Assembly: GCA_019638495.1 (NCBI GenBank)
Contig: JAHBTQ010000001.1
Coordinates: 744,001 to 808,000 of the forward strand
Length of the DNA: 64,000 bases
Direction: 5' to 3'
DNA from: Taibaiella sp.
GTDB lineage: Bacteria > Bacteroidota > Bacteroidia > Chitinophagales > Chitinophagaceae
How positions within the stretch are numbered: the first letter of the stretch is position 1; the number at the start of each line of letters is the position of its first letter. A model generated the notes under the pieces. The model worked only from the letters and a program-made list of their open reading frames with translations, did no database searches and was not told where the DNA came from. A program made the translations under genes and the position numbers. Positions 1 through 8,320 of this stretch are shown here, one piece after another.

Positions 1-749
1 AGAGCATTACTGAGGAAGCGCTGTCTATTCTCAATGATGAGGAGATATATCATGGGCGTAAGTCTACAGTACTCTTCCGGCCACATTGGCACAAGGGCGT
101 TGTGGGCATCGTCGCTTCACGTCTTATAGACCACTACTACCGGCCAACGATTGTGCTTACATCTGCCAACGGGAAAGCCACAGGGTCTGCCCGTTCTGTT
201 TCCGGTTTCAACATTTATGAGGCCATACACGAGTGTCGTGAGTTGCTGGATAATTATGGTGGCCACTTTTTCGCTGCAGGCATGACGATGGACGAAACCA
301 AAGTAGAAGCGTTTATTACAAAGTTTGAAGACATCGTATCTTCTACCATCACAGTAGAACAGCAAACACCTGAGATAGAAATTGATGCGGAGATACCGTT
401 AACGCTGGTGAAGCCGGCATTCTACAACATTATCAAGCAATTTGAGCCGTTTGGCCCGGCTAATATGAAGCCGATTTTCCTGACGCGGAATGTTTACAAT
501 TACCAGGGCTCAACCCAGGTGGTGAAGGAACAGCACCTGCGCGTGGTGGCCCACCAGAAAAACGGCGCCGTTGTTGAGGGTATCGGGTTTGGTCTGGGCG
601 ACAAATACGACATCGTCACAGGCGGTCCGTTCGACATGCTTTACACTATTGAAGAGAATGAATACAATGGCAACACACGCCTTCAGATAAGGGTAGTAGA
701 TGTGAAGCGTGCCGGATCATGGTCGTCTCCTAAAACACCTTTAGCGTAA
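1..749 (+). CDS. recJ: Single-stranded-DNA-specific exonuclease RecJ (C-terminal part)
   Basis: The gene is cut by the window edge. The reading frame is open from base 3 (AGC ATT ACT) and ends in TAA at 747-749, leaving about 248 residues. RecJ degrades single-stranded DNA 5'-3' in recombination and mismatch repair. The visible part begins just before the family motif HWHKGVVGIVASRL, continues with YYRPTIVLT, and has the DHHA1 signature GGHFFAAGMT, which binds substrate or metal; the last ~110 residues fit the OB-fold. The N-terminal DHH catalytic motifs lie outside the window. An internal ATG at 102 is not the true start, because the conserved WHKGVVG segment precedes it. The 3' end overlaps the convergent downstream gene by 20 bases. 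Confidence 0.93.
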   Translation, partial: SITEEALSILNDEEIYHGRKSTVLFRPHWHKGVVGIVASRLIDHYYRPTIVLTSANGKATGSARSVSGFNIYEAIHECRELLDNYGGHFFAAGMTMDETKVEAFITKFEDIVSSTITVEQQTPEIEIDAEIPLTLVKPAFYNIIKQFEPFGPANMKPIFLTRNVYNYQGSTQVVKEQHLRVVAHQKNGAVVEGIGFGLGDKYDIVTGGPFDMLYTIEENEYNGNTRLQIRVVDVKRAGSWSSPKTPLA

Positions 750-1935
750 GTCCAGGGAAAAACTGGTTGAAGTTGTCGGTAGCGATAACCTCCGGCGAAA
801 GCGTCAGGCCTTTCTTTAACAGCTTAATATTCAGGAAAACCTTTGCTGTAGTTCCATTGAAGTAATTGCCGCTGCTCCAGTAGAGATACCCGGCGCCAAA
901 GGAGATGTCTTTCCCTTCGCCCATATATAGATTCACGAAGTTGTTTGGGTGCATGTCGTAATTCCCTGCGGCGTTTCGCTCAAAGAGGAAATAAGAGGAG
1001 ATAGATATTCCGAACTTCTTCTGATGATACTCCCCATCATACGGTCTGCGGTTTTTTCTTATCAAAGCAAAACCAAGTTCAGCATAGGGTGCCAGGTAGT
1101 TCCTTACGAGTCCCATTCCAAGGTTGGGGTCAAGCGCTAGCATATCCGTTCTGCTGATAGCATCCCAGTTTCGCGCATTGTCTGACGTTACCAGGCCGCT
1201 ATATTGCTTGAAGCGGACGTTAGAAAGAGATGCCCACCGTGGTTTCACGTCAGATTGTGTAGCATAAGGATTGTACCGCGAGGAGGAAGGGTTTATGTGT
1301 GGATTCAAAAGTGTACCGCGTTGCTTGGTCGCATAAAGTGTATCAAGAGCATGTCGCAGAGTTGTCGTGTCGGCAGCAATCTTTGCCATGTCGCCATAGT
1401 TGTTCACACAAAACGTGACCTGGTAAAAGTTGTAAGCGTACATGGGGTATCGCCTGCCATTGCCGTATTGTTGTTTCAAGGGTTTGTGGCGCACATAAAA
1501 GCGAACTGTATCCTGGTCCAGTTTAAGGTGTGATACTTCGTTGGACCGGGTCATGAAGATATCGCCATCGGCTGTGTGCCGTGCAAAACGGATCTTGTTG
1601 AAAGGATATTCCTCATCTACGGCATAGTCTATGCGAACCGAGCCAATGCCATTTTCGAGGGAGTCTTTGTAAAATGAGATCTCCTGCATCAACTTGAATA
1701 TAGTCTCGTTGATGTCTTTGATTTCTTTGTACTGGTCGGCATTCACCAGCTCCAGGATCATCTTTGCGTTGTTAGGCAGATAGGCATAGTCACGTATGTT
1801 CACAAACTCTGCCGGCATGTTGAAATTTGCCTCGGTAGGTGAGGGGCTTTTTCTTTTCTTTTCTTCGGCTGTTTCTTGTGCGAAGCAACTTATGGCTAGA
1901 ACGGCGAGAAGGACCAGAATTATTAGCTTTTTCAT
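730..1935 (-). CDS. Exported protein of unknown function, paralogue of the upstream gene
   Basis: This 401-residue protein has a clear N-terminal signal peptide (MKKLIILVLLAVLAISCFAQ, probably cut after the Ala before Gln). I recognise no catalytic family. It shares with the 407-residue product encoded immediately upstream the blocks FVNI-D--YL, FY-DSL-NG-G-VRIDY, LK---DTVR and a C-terminal stretch of the form GYL...G--F-G-T-KVF, ending in FPGLTLKV. The aromatic, alternating C-terminal half suggests beta strands, possibly an outer-membrane or surface barrel (inference). It is the last gene of a leftward operon: ECF sigma factor, anti-sigma-like protein, paralogue, this gene. The spacing to the paralogue is 28 bases. 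Its 3' end overlaps recJ by 20 bases. Confidence 0.8.
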   Translation of the reverse strand: MKKLIILVLLAVLAISCFAQETAEEKKRKSPSPTEANFNMPAEFVNIRDYAYLPNNAKMILELVNADQYKEIKDINETIFKLMQEISFYKDSLENGIGSVRIDYAVDEEYPFNKIRFARHTADGDIFMTRSNEVSHLKLDQDTVRFYVRHKPLKQQYGNGRRYPMYAYNFYQVTFCVNNYGDMAKIAADTTTLRHALDTLYATKQRGTLLNPHINPSSSRYNPYATQSDVKPRWASLSNVRFKQYSGLVTSDNARNWDAISRTDMLALDPNLGMGLVRNYLAPYAELGFALIRKNRRPYDGEYHQKKFGISISSYFLFERNAAGNYDMHPNNFVNLYMGEGKDISFGAGYLYWSSGNYFNGTTAKVFLNIKLLKKGLTLSPEVIATDNFNQFFPGLTLKVF

Positions 1936-1963
1936 TTCTTATATGTCTTAGTTTTTTTTGAGT

Positions 1964-3187
1964 TTAGATCACTTTTACCTTCATTGTTATTCCGGGGAAG
2001 ATCTGTTTAAACGTATTTGTAGCCAGTAATTCGGGGCAAAAGAATAGCCCGTTGGCAAGGCGCGCATTGAAAAACACTTTTGTTGTAATACCCTTGAACG
2101 TATCGCCATTTTGCAGCGCCAGATAACCGACACCCCATGAATAACTCTTTAGTTTCATGTCCAGCATATCATGGTCAAAAGTGCCACCGGCTTCAAGGTT
2201 CACAAACCAGCAGGTGCTCATATAGAAATTGCGGTCGCTGCCACGTTCAAAGAAGAAGTATGGAGAAGCAGACAAAGCCGTGATATAATGCCCCGCATCT
2301 TTCCTCCGCAGGTACCTGTTCCAGGCGATGCCAATGTCAGTAGTAGGAGATATCGAGTTTCTCACAACGCCGGCTCCTCCATTTACAAAGAAGGTAAGTC
2401 TCGGATGCCAATAGCTGAAGTTGCCGTCACGCGATATATCCAGGTTGCCGGATTTATAAAATCGGGTATAGCGAAAAGAGTCGCTGACATAAGGCCGGAA
2501 GCGGCACCACGTAGGGTAAAGAAAAGGCGCCACAATCTCTTTACCCGTGCGTACAGAAACAAAGGTGTCCATAGCGTGCCGTAGAATTTCTCTTTCTTCC
2601 AGTATTTTCTGAATGTCTGTGTATTTGTCAAGAATCAGTGTTGCCTGCACTTTATACATCATGACTTTACGTGGTGGACGAACAACCGTTACGCCATCGT
2701 TTTCTGTTGTGGCCTTCTTTTCGAACATGTCGGCAAAAAGGTGCCAAACGATACGCACAGTATCATTCTCAATTTTCAACCGTTGTGTTTCACCATCTTG
2801 CAACACAAAAGACTCGCCCCGATGCGGGTATTTTATAAATCGAAGCTCGCGGTGTGTCTTACCAACAGTGAGCGAGTAATCGATTCTCACATTGCCGGAT
2901 CCGTTGTCGAGCGAGTCCCGGTAAAATTGAATGTCGTTCAGCAGATTGCGCAACACTGTGTCAATACCCTTAATGCCCTCATAGTCCTTCACAGACTTTA
3001 AGTCGAAGTATACAATACCACCCTTCAGGTACACCCGGTCCTGGATGTTTACAAATTTGCTCGCATTGAAGCGCTCCTCAGTAGCATTTGCTTCTGTATT
3101 AGGCATTTCAAGAGCTATTGATTGTGCACAAACCTTTTCCAGGACGCCTGCAAGAGCTAGCGTCAGGAATAAAAAGCGTAGTCTCAT
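1964..3187 (-). CDS. Exported protein of unknown function (first of a paralogous pair)
   Basis: This 407-residue protein begins with a signal peptide ending near VCAQ. It is related along its whole length to the next gene: FVNIQD--YL near residue 46, FYRDSLDNGSGNVRIDY around 90-106, LKIENDTVR near 137, and a C-terminal part reading GYLALQNGDTFKGITTKVF and FPGITMKV. The sequence is rich in Tyr, Phe and Trp in its second half, consistent with beta structure exposed at the outer membrane, but no named domain is recognised. It starts only 3 bases after the stop of the anti-sigma-like gene, so it is very likely co-transcribed with the sigma factor, and may be its regulatory target or cargo (inference). 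Confidence 0.8.
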   Translation of the reverse strand: MRLRFLFLTLALAGVLEKVCAQSIALEMPNTEANATEERFNASKFVNIQDRVYLKGGIVYFDLKSVKDYEGIKGIDTVLRNLLNDIQFYRDSLDNGSGNVRIDYSLTVGKTHRELRFIKYPHRGESFVLQDGETQRLKIENDTVRIVWHLFADMFEKKATTENDGVTVVRPPRKVMMYKVQATLILDKYTDIQKILEEREILRHAMDTFVSVRTGKEIVAPFLYPTWCRFRPYVSDSFRYTRFYKSGNLDISRDGNFSYWHPRLTFFVNGGAGVVRNSISPTTDIGIAWNRYLRRKDAGHYITALSASPYFFFERGSDRNFYMSTCWFVNLEAGGTFDHDMLDMKLKSYSWGVGYLALQNGDTFKGITTKVFFNARLANGLFFCPELLATNTFKQIFPGITMKVKVI

Positions 3188-3190
3188 AAG

Positions 3191-3955
3191 TTAGTTATTT
3201 CTGTTCAGCCGAATTGAAAGCGGGTTTTGGGCGTAGGTTCGCTGAGAAATGTTTCCCCAACCTACAGTATTTGTAAAGCCAAGGAATCCTCCATGTGGCT
3301 TGTTGATACGGATCATTGTAATAATCTCTTCCTCTTGCTTGCGTAGGCTCTCTTCTCGTTGCACATCGTTCAGGCTCACTACCTTCATTTTAGCTATGTC
3401 CAGCGCCGGGCCGTTGTAAACATAAGTTGGTTCTGTCTCTTCTTCCGGTTTGCCAACGTCATTTATGTGTACCACGCGCATAGTTTTTAAGGACACTTTG
3501 GGTTTCTCGGGTTCGTTCACCGCTACGGGTTGTGGGTCAGGCATAATCGGCGCAATATGTACAGGTTCCTGCTCAATAACTTTCGTCTCTTTTGTTGGGA
3601 GTATTTCTTTTCTTACCGGTGTTATAGTACTTACTACTCTTACGGTTTCTGCAGTAATGGATGCAGGAGGTTGTTCAATAACTACAGGTTCTAAATTGAG
3701 GGGCGCCGGTACTACTGTTGTCGGTTGTTCGTTTAGGTCAATAGCAACTGGTTGCCGTAAATAATTGTAAGTCCCAATGCCAATTCCCAATAGTAAGATT
3801 GCCGCAACGCTCAGCCGAATTATTGGGATCTTACGTACAGGTTTCTTTTCCAGCCGTGCCTGCAGTTTATCCCAAGCTTCCTCCTTGCCGAAGACAACGC
3901 CACCGGCCAGGGGACTTAGTGATTCCATTTTCTCTTTTACCTCATGATCTTTCAT
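3191..3955 (-). CDS. Single-pass membrane protein, probable anti-sigma factor
   Basis: The 254-residue product has a short cytoplasmic N-terminus (about 43 residues, with a helix around residues 24-37), one membrane segment at about 44-64 (SVAAILLLGIGIGTYNYL) and a long periplasmic part rich in Pro, Val and Glu. Two copies of a motif M(R/K)VV(H/S)(I/L)NDV occur at about 159-167 and 190-198. There is no zinc-binding ASD motif. Topology and position directly downstream of an ECF sigma gene (7-base gap) are what is seen for anti-sigma factors in Bacteroidota; the function is therefore inferred from context. It lies between the sigma factor and two exported paralogues in one operon. Confidence 0.75.
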   Translation of the reverse strand: MKDHEVKEKMESLSPLAGGVVFGKEEAWDKLQARLEKKPVRKIPIIRLSVAAILLLGIGIGTYNYLRQPVAIDLNEQPTTVVPAPLNLEPVVIEQPPASITAETVRVVSTITPVRKEILPTKETKVIEQEPVHIAPIMPDPQPVAVNEPEKPKVSLKTMRVVHINDVGKPEEETEPTYVYNGPALDIAKMKVVSLNDVQREESLRKQEEEIITMIRINKPHGGFLGFTNTVGWGNISQRTYAQNPLSIRLNRNN

Positions 3956-3962
3956 ACACCAC

Positions 3963-4490
3963 TTACTTTTTATTCAGTACTACTTTTTGAAGCATCACCC
4001 GGGCTTTGTTCAATTGAGACCGGGATGTTCCTTCATTTATGTTCAGCATGGCGGCTATCTCTTTATGGCTATAGCCTTCCACCACAAAGAGGTTGAACAC
4101 GGTTCTATAACCTGAGGGCAATGCCAATATTTCTTTATAGATCTCCTCCGCATCCATACGCGACGAAAATGTCTCCTCTCCGGCTATATCCTGTGCAAAC
4201 TTGTCCTCTACTATCTTGAGCTCTCCCTTTTTTCTCAGGAACATCAGGCACTCATTCACCATTATTTTCTTCAGCCAGGCAGTGATGCCGGCGTCAGAGG
4301 TGTACTCGAACCTGTCTATGCTTCGGAAGAAGTTGTAGTAGCCGTTCAGCATCATTTCCTCAGCGTCGGCCAGATTTTTCACATAGCGCAAGCACAGCAT
4401 CAGCATCCCCTCAGACCATCGGTCGAAGATGTACTTCTGGCAGATCCTGTCCTGCCGCTTGCACCCCTCTATGGCTTTTTGCCCTGTCAT
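3963..4490 (-). CDS. RNA polymerase sigma factor, ECF (sigma-70) family
   Basis: The 175-residue protein has the two conserved parts of an ECF sigma factor: region 2 at about residues 20-90 (YIFDRWSEGMLMLCLRYVKN..ADAEEMM, then AWLKKIMVNECLMFLRKK) for core and -10 binding, and region 4 at about 120-172 (LPSGYRTVFNLFVVEGYSHKEIA, then a helix-turn-helix ending EGTSRSQLNKAR). Region 3 is absent, as usual for ECF factors. It would direct polymerase to a small regulon under control of the anti-sigma-like protein encoded next. It is the first gene of a four-gene leftward operon. No good TAnnTTTG box was found in front of it, so it may depend on itself or another sigma factor (inference). Confidence 0.9.
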   Translation of the reverse strand: MTGQKAIEGCKRQDRICQKYIFDRWSEGMLMLCLRYVKNLADAEEMMLNGYYNFFRSIDRFEYTSDAGITAWLKKIMVNECLMFLRKKGELKIVEDKFAQDIAGEETFSSRMDAEEIYKEILALPSGYRTVFNLFVVEGYSHKEIAAMLNINEGTSRSQLNKARVMLQKVVLNKK

Positions 4491-4630
4491 TTCCGCGGTT
4501 ATATCGCCTGTTTAGAAGAAATATATGCAGTTTAGGAGGAAAACGTTGTATAACGGGCGAAATTCTGTTGAATCTTTAGGGTAGAAGAGTCTGCCAGCAA
4601 ATTCTAACATATACCTAAGGCTATTAGATG

Positions 4631-4638
4631 TAATTTTG
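4631..4638 (+). promoter_or_regulatory. TAnnTTTG promoter box before the ABC exporter
   Basis: TAATTTTG matches the Bacteroidota sigma-A -7 consensus TAnnTTTG. Only 10 bases separate it from the ATG at 4649, so the mRNA leader would be very short or absent. No clear TTG -33 element was found. Confidence 0.45.
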
Positions 4639-4648
4639 GCCCTTACAC

Positions 4649-6454
4649 ATGAAGAAAATTTCGAGGCTGCTTACTTATATTTCTGAGTATAAGGGGAAAG
4701 TAGCGCTTTATTTCCTCACCAACGTTCTGGCTATTGTCTTTGGCCTGCTCACTATCGTGATGATAGGGCCAGTGCTACAAACACTCTTTGAAACCACCGC
4801 CCCGGTAGCTACCGGCAAGCCGGGCAACGGTGCCATGAAGGTGTTTACTGATGCGGTAAACAATTTCATAAGCAAGCAGGATAGGATGACGGGACTTGCC
4901 TACATATGTATCGCGGTTGTACTGTTCTCTATTCTGAAGAATCTGTTTTTGTACATTTCCCTTTACATCCTCAATCCGCTGCGCAATGCTGTGCTGCGCC
5001 GCCTGCGCAATGATATTTATGGTAAGACCCTTTCACTGCCTATAGGGTTCTTTACAGAGGAGCGAAAAGGAGACCTTATCTCCCGGATGACCAACGACAT
5101 CAATGAGGTAGAGCTCTCTATTATGAGCGTGCTGGAGGTCTTTATCAGGGAGCCTATTACAATTATAGCCTACATCACTGTGATGGTGGTAACGAATTAC
5201 AAGCTTACTCTCATCTTGTTTGTATTCCTGCCGATAGCTGGCCTTATAATAGGCAGAATCAGTAAATCGCTGCGCCGCCCGTCTAACAAGGCACAGGAGC
5301 TGCTTGGCAGTATGCTTGGCGTTATAGACGAAACGCTGGTGGGTATGCGCGTTATTAAAGCATTCGGGGCTGAGTCTCACCAGCGGTTGCGCTTTACGAA
5401 GGTGAACAATGAACTTTTCCGCACACGAAACCAGATAGCTGCCCGCCGCGAAATGGCCTCCCCTATGTCTGAGACAATGGGAATTATCGTTGCAAGCCTC
5501 ATATTGTGGTTTGGCGGCCGGATGGTTTTTGCCAACGAAGGCTTTACGGGGCCGATGTTCGTGATGTATATCGGATTGTTTGCGCAGATCATCGCCCCGT
5601 TTAAGAATCTGTCAAACGCATTCTCTAACGTGCAGAAAGGCACGGCCGCCCTTGACAGGATAGAGCATTTACTAGGCGTAGAAAATACGATTACAGATGC
5701 ACCAGATGCGAAGCCGCTGCCATCGTTCAATAGTGAGATAACCTTCAGGAATGTACACTTCGCCTATGGTGAGCGCCAGGTGCTTAACGGCGTGGACCTT
5801 ACGATAAGAAAAGGGACCACAGTTGCGTTGGTGGGAGCATCCGGGGCAGGAAAGTCTACAATGGTGGACCTTGTGCCGAGGTTTCATGATGTCACCGGTG
5901 GGCAGATACTCATAGACGGACTTGATATACGGCAGTGCAAGATCGAGGACTTGCGCAAGCTGATAGGCGTAGTGAGCCAGGACCCGGTATTATTCAACGA
6001 TACGCTCTACAATAACATTATCCTTGGCACCGGCGGGGCCACGCGTGAGCGGGTTGAAGAGGCCGCCCGTATAGCCCATGCCGAAAAATTCATTGCCCAG
6101 AAGCCCGATGGTTATGAAACGATGGCCGGAGACAGGGGGACTCGCCTCAGTGGAGGTGAGCGCCAGCGCATTACCATAGCGCGGGCCGTGTTGAAGAACC
6201 CGCCTATTCTGATACTGGACGAAGCAACATCTTCATTGGATACTGAAAGCGAGCGAATAGTTCAGGATGCAATAAATAAATTGATGGAGAACAGGACGTG
6301 TATCGTTATTGCGCACCGCCTGTCTACCGTGCAGCATGCCGATGAGATAATTGTGATGGACAAAGGCACCATCGTGGAGCGTGGAACGCATGCTGCGTTA
6401 ATGGTTCGCGAGGGTGTTTACTGTAAGTTGGTGGCCATGCAGCAGGTGAAATAG
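4649..6454 (+). CDS. ABC exporter with fused membrane and ATPase domains, MsbA-like
   Basis: The 601-residue half-transporter has an N-terminal six-helix membrane domain (about residues 15-330; first helices visible from residue 17) and a C-terminal ATPase. Walker A is GASGAGKS at 396-403, the ABC signature LSGGE at 500-504, Walker B ILILDE ending at 525, and the H-loop His at 556 (IAHRLSTVQ). It should act as a homodimer in the inner membrane, moving a lipid or hydrophobic compound outwards. The next gene encodes an LpxD-like acyltransferase, which supports a lipid A flippase (MsbA) role, but the family also holds multidrug exporters, so the substrate is inferred. The length is typical. The short gap of 32 bases to the next gene contains a separate promoter box. 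Confidence 0.92.
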   Translation: MKKISRLLTYISEYKGKVALYFLTNVLAIVFGLLTIVMIGPVLQTLFETTAPVATGKPGNGAMKVFTDAVNNFISKQDRMTGLAYICIAVVLFSILKNLFLYISLYILNPLRNAVLRRLRNDIYGKTLSLPIGFFTEERKGDLISRMTNDINEVELSIMSVLEVFIREPITIIAYITVMVVTNYKLTLILFVFLPIAGLIIGRISKSLRRPSNKAQELLGSMLGVIDETLVGMRVIKAFGAESHQRLRFTKVNNELFRTRNQIAARREMASPMSETMGIIVASLILWFGGRMVFANEGFTGPMFVMYIGLFAQIIAPFKNLSNAFSNVQKGTAALDRIEHLLGVENTITDAPDAKPLPSFNSEITFRNVHFAYGERQVLNGVDLTIRKGTTVALVGASGAGKSTMVDLVPRFHDVTGGQILIDGLDIRQCKIEDLRKLIGVVSQDPVLFNDTLYNNIILGTGGATRERVEEAARIAHAEKFIAQKPDGYETMAGDRGTRLSGGERQRITIARAVLKNPPILILDEATSSLDTESERIVQDAINKLMENRTCIVIAHRLSTVQHADEIIVMDKGTIVERGTHAALMVREGVYCKLVAMQQVK

Positions 6455-6462
6455 CATAATTG

Positions 6463-6470
6463 TATTTTTG
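6463..6470 (+). promoter_or_regulatory. TAnnTTTG promoter box before the LpxD-like gene
   Basis: TATTTTTG fits the -7 consensus; it lies 16 bases before the ATG at 6487 and gives this gene its own possible promoter. Confidence 0.4.
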
Positions 6471-6486
6471 TTTCAAATAGTTAGCA

Positions 6487-7440
6487 ATGAAGTTTGAGAA
6501 ACCGGTCCCGGTACAATGGCTTGCAGAGTTTACCGGTGCCAGGCTGCTGGGCAATACCATGCAGGAGGCAACAGGTATCAATGAGATACACAAGGTGACC
6601 ACAGGTGACATTTCGTTTGTAGATTTTGAGAAGTATTACAACGCATGTCTTAATTCTGCCGCCACCATCATCATCATAAATAAAGAAGTGGACTGCCCTG
6701 AAGGTAAAACGCTACTTGTAACACCCGATCCATTTTCAGCGTATGTCAAGATCGTGAAGCGCTTCCGCCCGTTTGAGCCCGCCAACAAAATGGTGAGTGA
6801 TAGTGCCTTCATTGGTGAGGGCACCTTACTGCAGCCCGGCGTGTTCGTGGGCAACCATGTGCGCATCGGCAACAACTGCCTTATTCATCCCAACGTTACT
6901 ATATACGACCATACAGAAATAGGTGACAATGTCATCATTCATGCAGGTTGTGTAATAGGTGCCGATGCGTTTTACTTTAAGCGCCGGCGCGACCAGGAAA
7001 TGCAGTATGACAAATTGGAAAGCTGCGGCCGGGTGATCATACAGAACGATGTAGAGATAGGCGCTGGCAGCACTATAGACAAGGGAGTGAGCGGTGATAC
7101 CATCATTGGTGCCGGCACAAAGCTTGATAACCATATCCACATTGGCCACGGTGCCGTAATTGGCAAGAATTGTCTGTTCGCTGCACAGGTGGGTATAGGC
7201 GGCAAAGCCATAATAGAGGACGAGGTGATATTGTGGGGCCAGGTAGGAGTGAGCAAAGACCTGACCATAGGTAAGGGTGCTGTGGTGATGGCACAGAGTG
7301 GAGTACCTGCAAGTATTGAGGGCGGTAGATCATATTTCGGTTCGCCGGTAGGAGAGGCAAAACCTAAAATGCGTGAGCTGGCCTGGATAAAACGCATTCC
7401 TGAGCTATGGGAGAAGGTATACGGTAATAAGAATCTGTAA
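6487..7440 (+). CDS. LpxD-like UDP-3-O-acylglucosamine N-acyltransferase family protein
   Basis: The 317-residue protein has an LpxD-type N-terminal uridine-binding domain (about residues 1-100, with GDISFVDFEKYYNA) followed by a left-handed beta helix of hexapeptide repeats (about 100-285; for example IGEGTLLQPGVFVG and IGDNVIIHAGCVIG). The segment LDNHIHIGHG places His221 where LpxD has its catalytic His. LpxD adds the 3-hydroxyacyl chain to the amino group of the lipid A precursor. The protein is somewhat shorter than typical LpxD (about 340), and the C-terminal helical tail is brief. Bacteroidota often carry a second, short LpxD homologue, so this may be either the main enzyme or that paralogue. 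It follows the MsbA-like exporter. Confidence 0.8.
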   Translation: MKFEKPVPVQWLAEFTGARLLGNTMQEATGINEIHKVTTGDISFVDFEKYYNACLNSAATIIIINKEVDCPEGKTLLVTPDPFSAYVKIVKRFRPFEPANKMVSDSAFIGEGTLLQPGVFVGNHVRIGNNCLIHPNVTIYDHTEIGDNVIIHAGCVIGADAFYFKRRRDQEMQYDKLESCGRVIIQNDVEIGAGSTIDKGVSGDTIIGAGTKLDNHIHIGHGAVIGKNCLFAAQVGIGGKAIIEDEVILWGQVGVSKDLTIGKGAVVMAQSGVPASIEGGRSYFGSPVGEAKPKMRELAWIKRIPELWEKVYGNKNL

Positions 7441-7452
7441 AACTTCACCTGC

Positions 7453-8004
7453 TTGGCAATTATTCAGATAGATGAACATTTAGTATTGCGCCCATATCGG
7501 TCAGCGGATGCGGATTTGCTCTTTGCGGCTATAGACAGGGAGCGAAAGCACCTGGGACCGTGGCTGGGTTGGGTGGCGCATACTACCAGGCCAAAGCACT
7601 CTTTGGATTTCATCGAGCTTTCCCAAAGGCAGATATTGGACCAGCAGGCCCTGCCCTTGGGTATATTCTACGACGAAGATATAATAGGCGGCATCGGCAT
7701 GCACGACTGGAACCGCGATACCAAATGCGCACAAGTGGGATACTGGATTGCCAAAGAGCATGAAGGGAAAGGCATAGTAGCAAGGTCGGTGGCAGCGCTA
7801 CTGGACTATCTTTTTGAGGCTGTAGGGATAAACAAAGCCGAGATAAGGTTTGTGGTGGCCAATAAGCGCAGTGCAGCGCTCGCTAATCGCCTTGGGTTCA
7901 AAACAGAAGGTATACTCAGGCAGTCATTCATTCGCAATGGCATGGTTGAAGACCTGGTAGTAACCGGAATCCTGAAATCGGAATGGATGCAGAGACAACA
8001 ATAA
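7453..8004 (+). CDS. GNAT family N-acetyltransferase, RimL-like
   Basis: This 183-residue enzyme is of the RimJ/RimL type, which moves an acetyl group from acetyl-CoA to an amino group, often the N-terminus of a protein. Typical pieces are LVLRPYRSADADLLF at the start, GGIGMHDWN in the middle of the sheet, VGYWIAKEHEGKGI (acetyl-CoA loop) and the C-terminal part ANKRSAALANRLGFKTEG. The start is TTG at 7453, 12 bases after the stop of the LpxD-like gene; no ATG exists near the conserved N-terminus. It is probably co-transcribed with that gene. The substrate cannot be read from the sequence. Confidence 0.85.
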   Translation: MAIIQIDEHLVLRPYRSADADLLFAAIDRERKHLGPWLGWVAHTTRPKHSLDFIELSQRQILDQQALPLGIFYDEDIIGGIGMHDWNRDTKCAQVGYWIAKEHEGKGIVARSVAALLDYLFEAVGINKAEIRFVVANKRSAALANRLGFKTEGILRQSFIRNGMVEDLVVTGILKSEWMQRQQ

Positions 8005-8062
8005 AAAATTTGCCATTAGCTACCGCAATTATCAATAAAAAAGTATTTTGCAAGTCAATAGT

Positions 8063-8248
8063 ATGAAAAACAGGATCTTTTTACTGCTTGTGGCCGTGAT
8101 GCTTACTGTACTAGCCAGTAGCTGCGGTAGGACTATTTACAGAGGCAAAGTATATAAAAGCAATAAGTACCTGAAAGCTAAACAACGATATCACTGGTGG
8201 CACAAGCACGGTGCGATGCCGCGTCAGCGTAACGGAGGCTACTGGTAG
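8063..8248 (+). CDS. Small lipoprotein of unknown function
   Basis: The ATG at 8063 opens a 61-residue product beginning MKNRIFLLLVAVMLTVLASSC, a lipoprotein signal peptide with the lipidated Cys at residue 21. The mature peptide of about 40 residues is basic and aromatic (YHWWHKHG, ending NGGYW). A TTG 15 bases earlier would add MQVNS and is less likely. I do not recognise a family. A strong bidirectional terminator follows. Confidence 0.6.
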   Translation: MKNRIFLLLVAVMLTVLASSCGRTIYRGKVYKSNKYLKAKQRYHWWHKHGAMPRQRNGGYW

Positions 8249-8270
8249 TCTCCAATATGAACCGAAATAA

Positions 8271-8299
8271 AAAAGCAACCGAATAGACGGTTGCTTTTT
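8271..8299. terminator. Bidirectional intrinsic terminator
   Basis: A perfect stem AAAAGCAACCG / CGGTTGCTTTT with a 6-base loop (8282-8287), T-rich on both sides, lies between the convergent small lipoprotein gene and the DUF4783 gene. Confidence 0.85.
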
Positions 8300-8320
8300 C
8301 ATTTATAAGAGAATCCTTTT

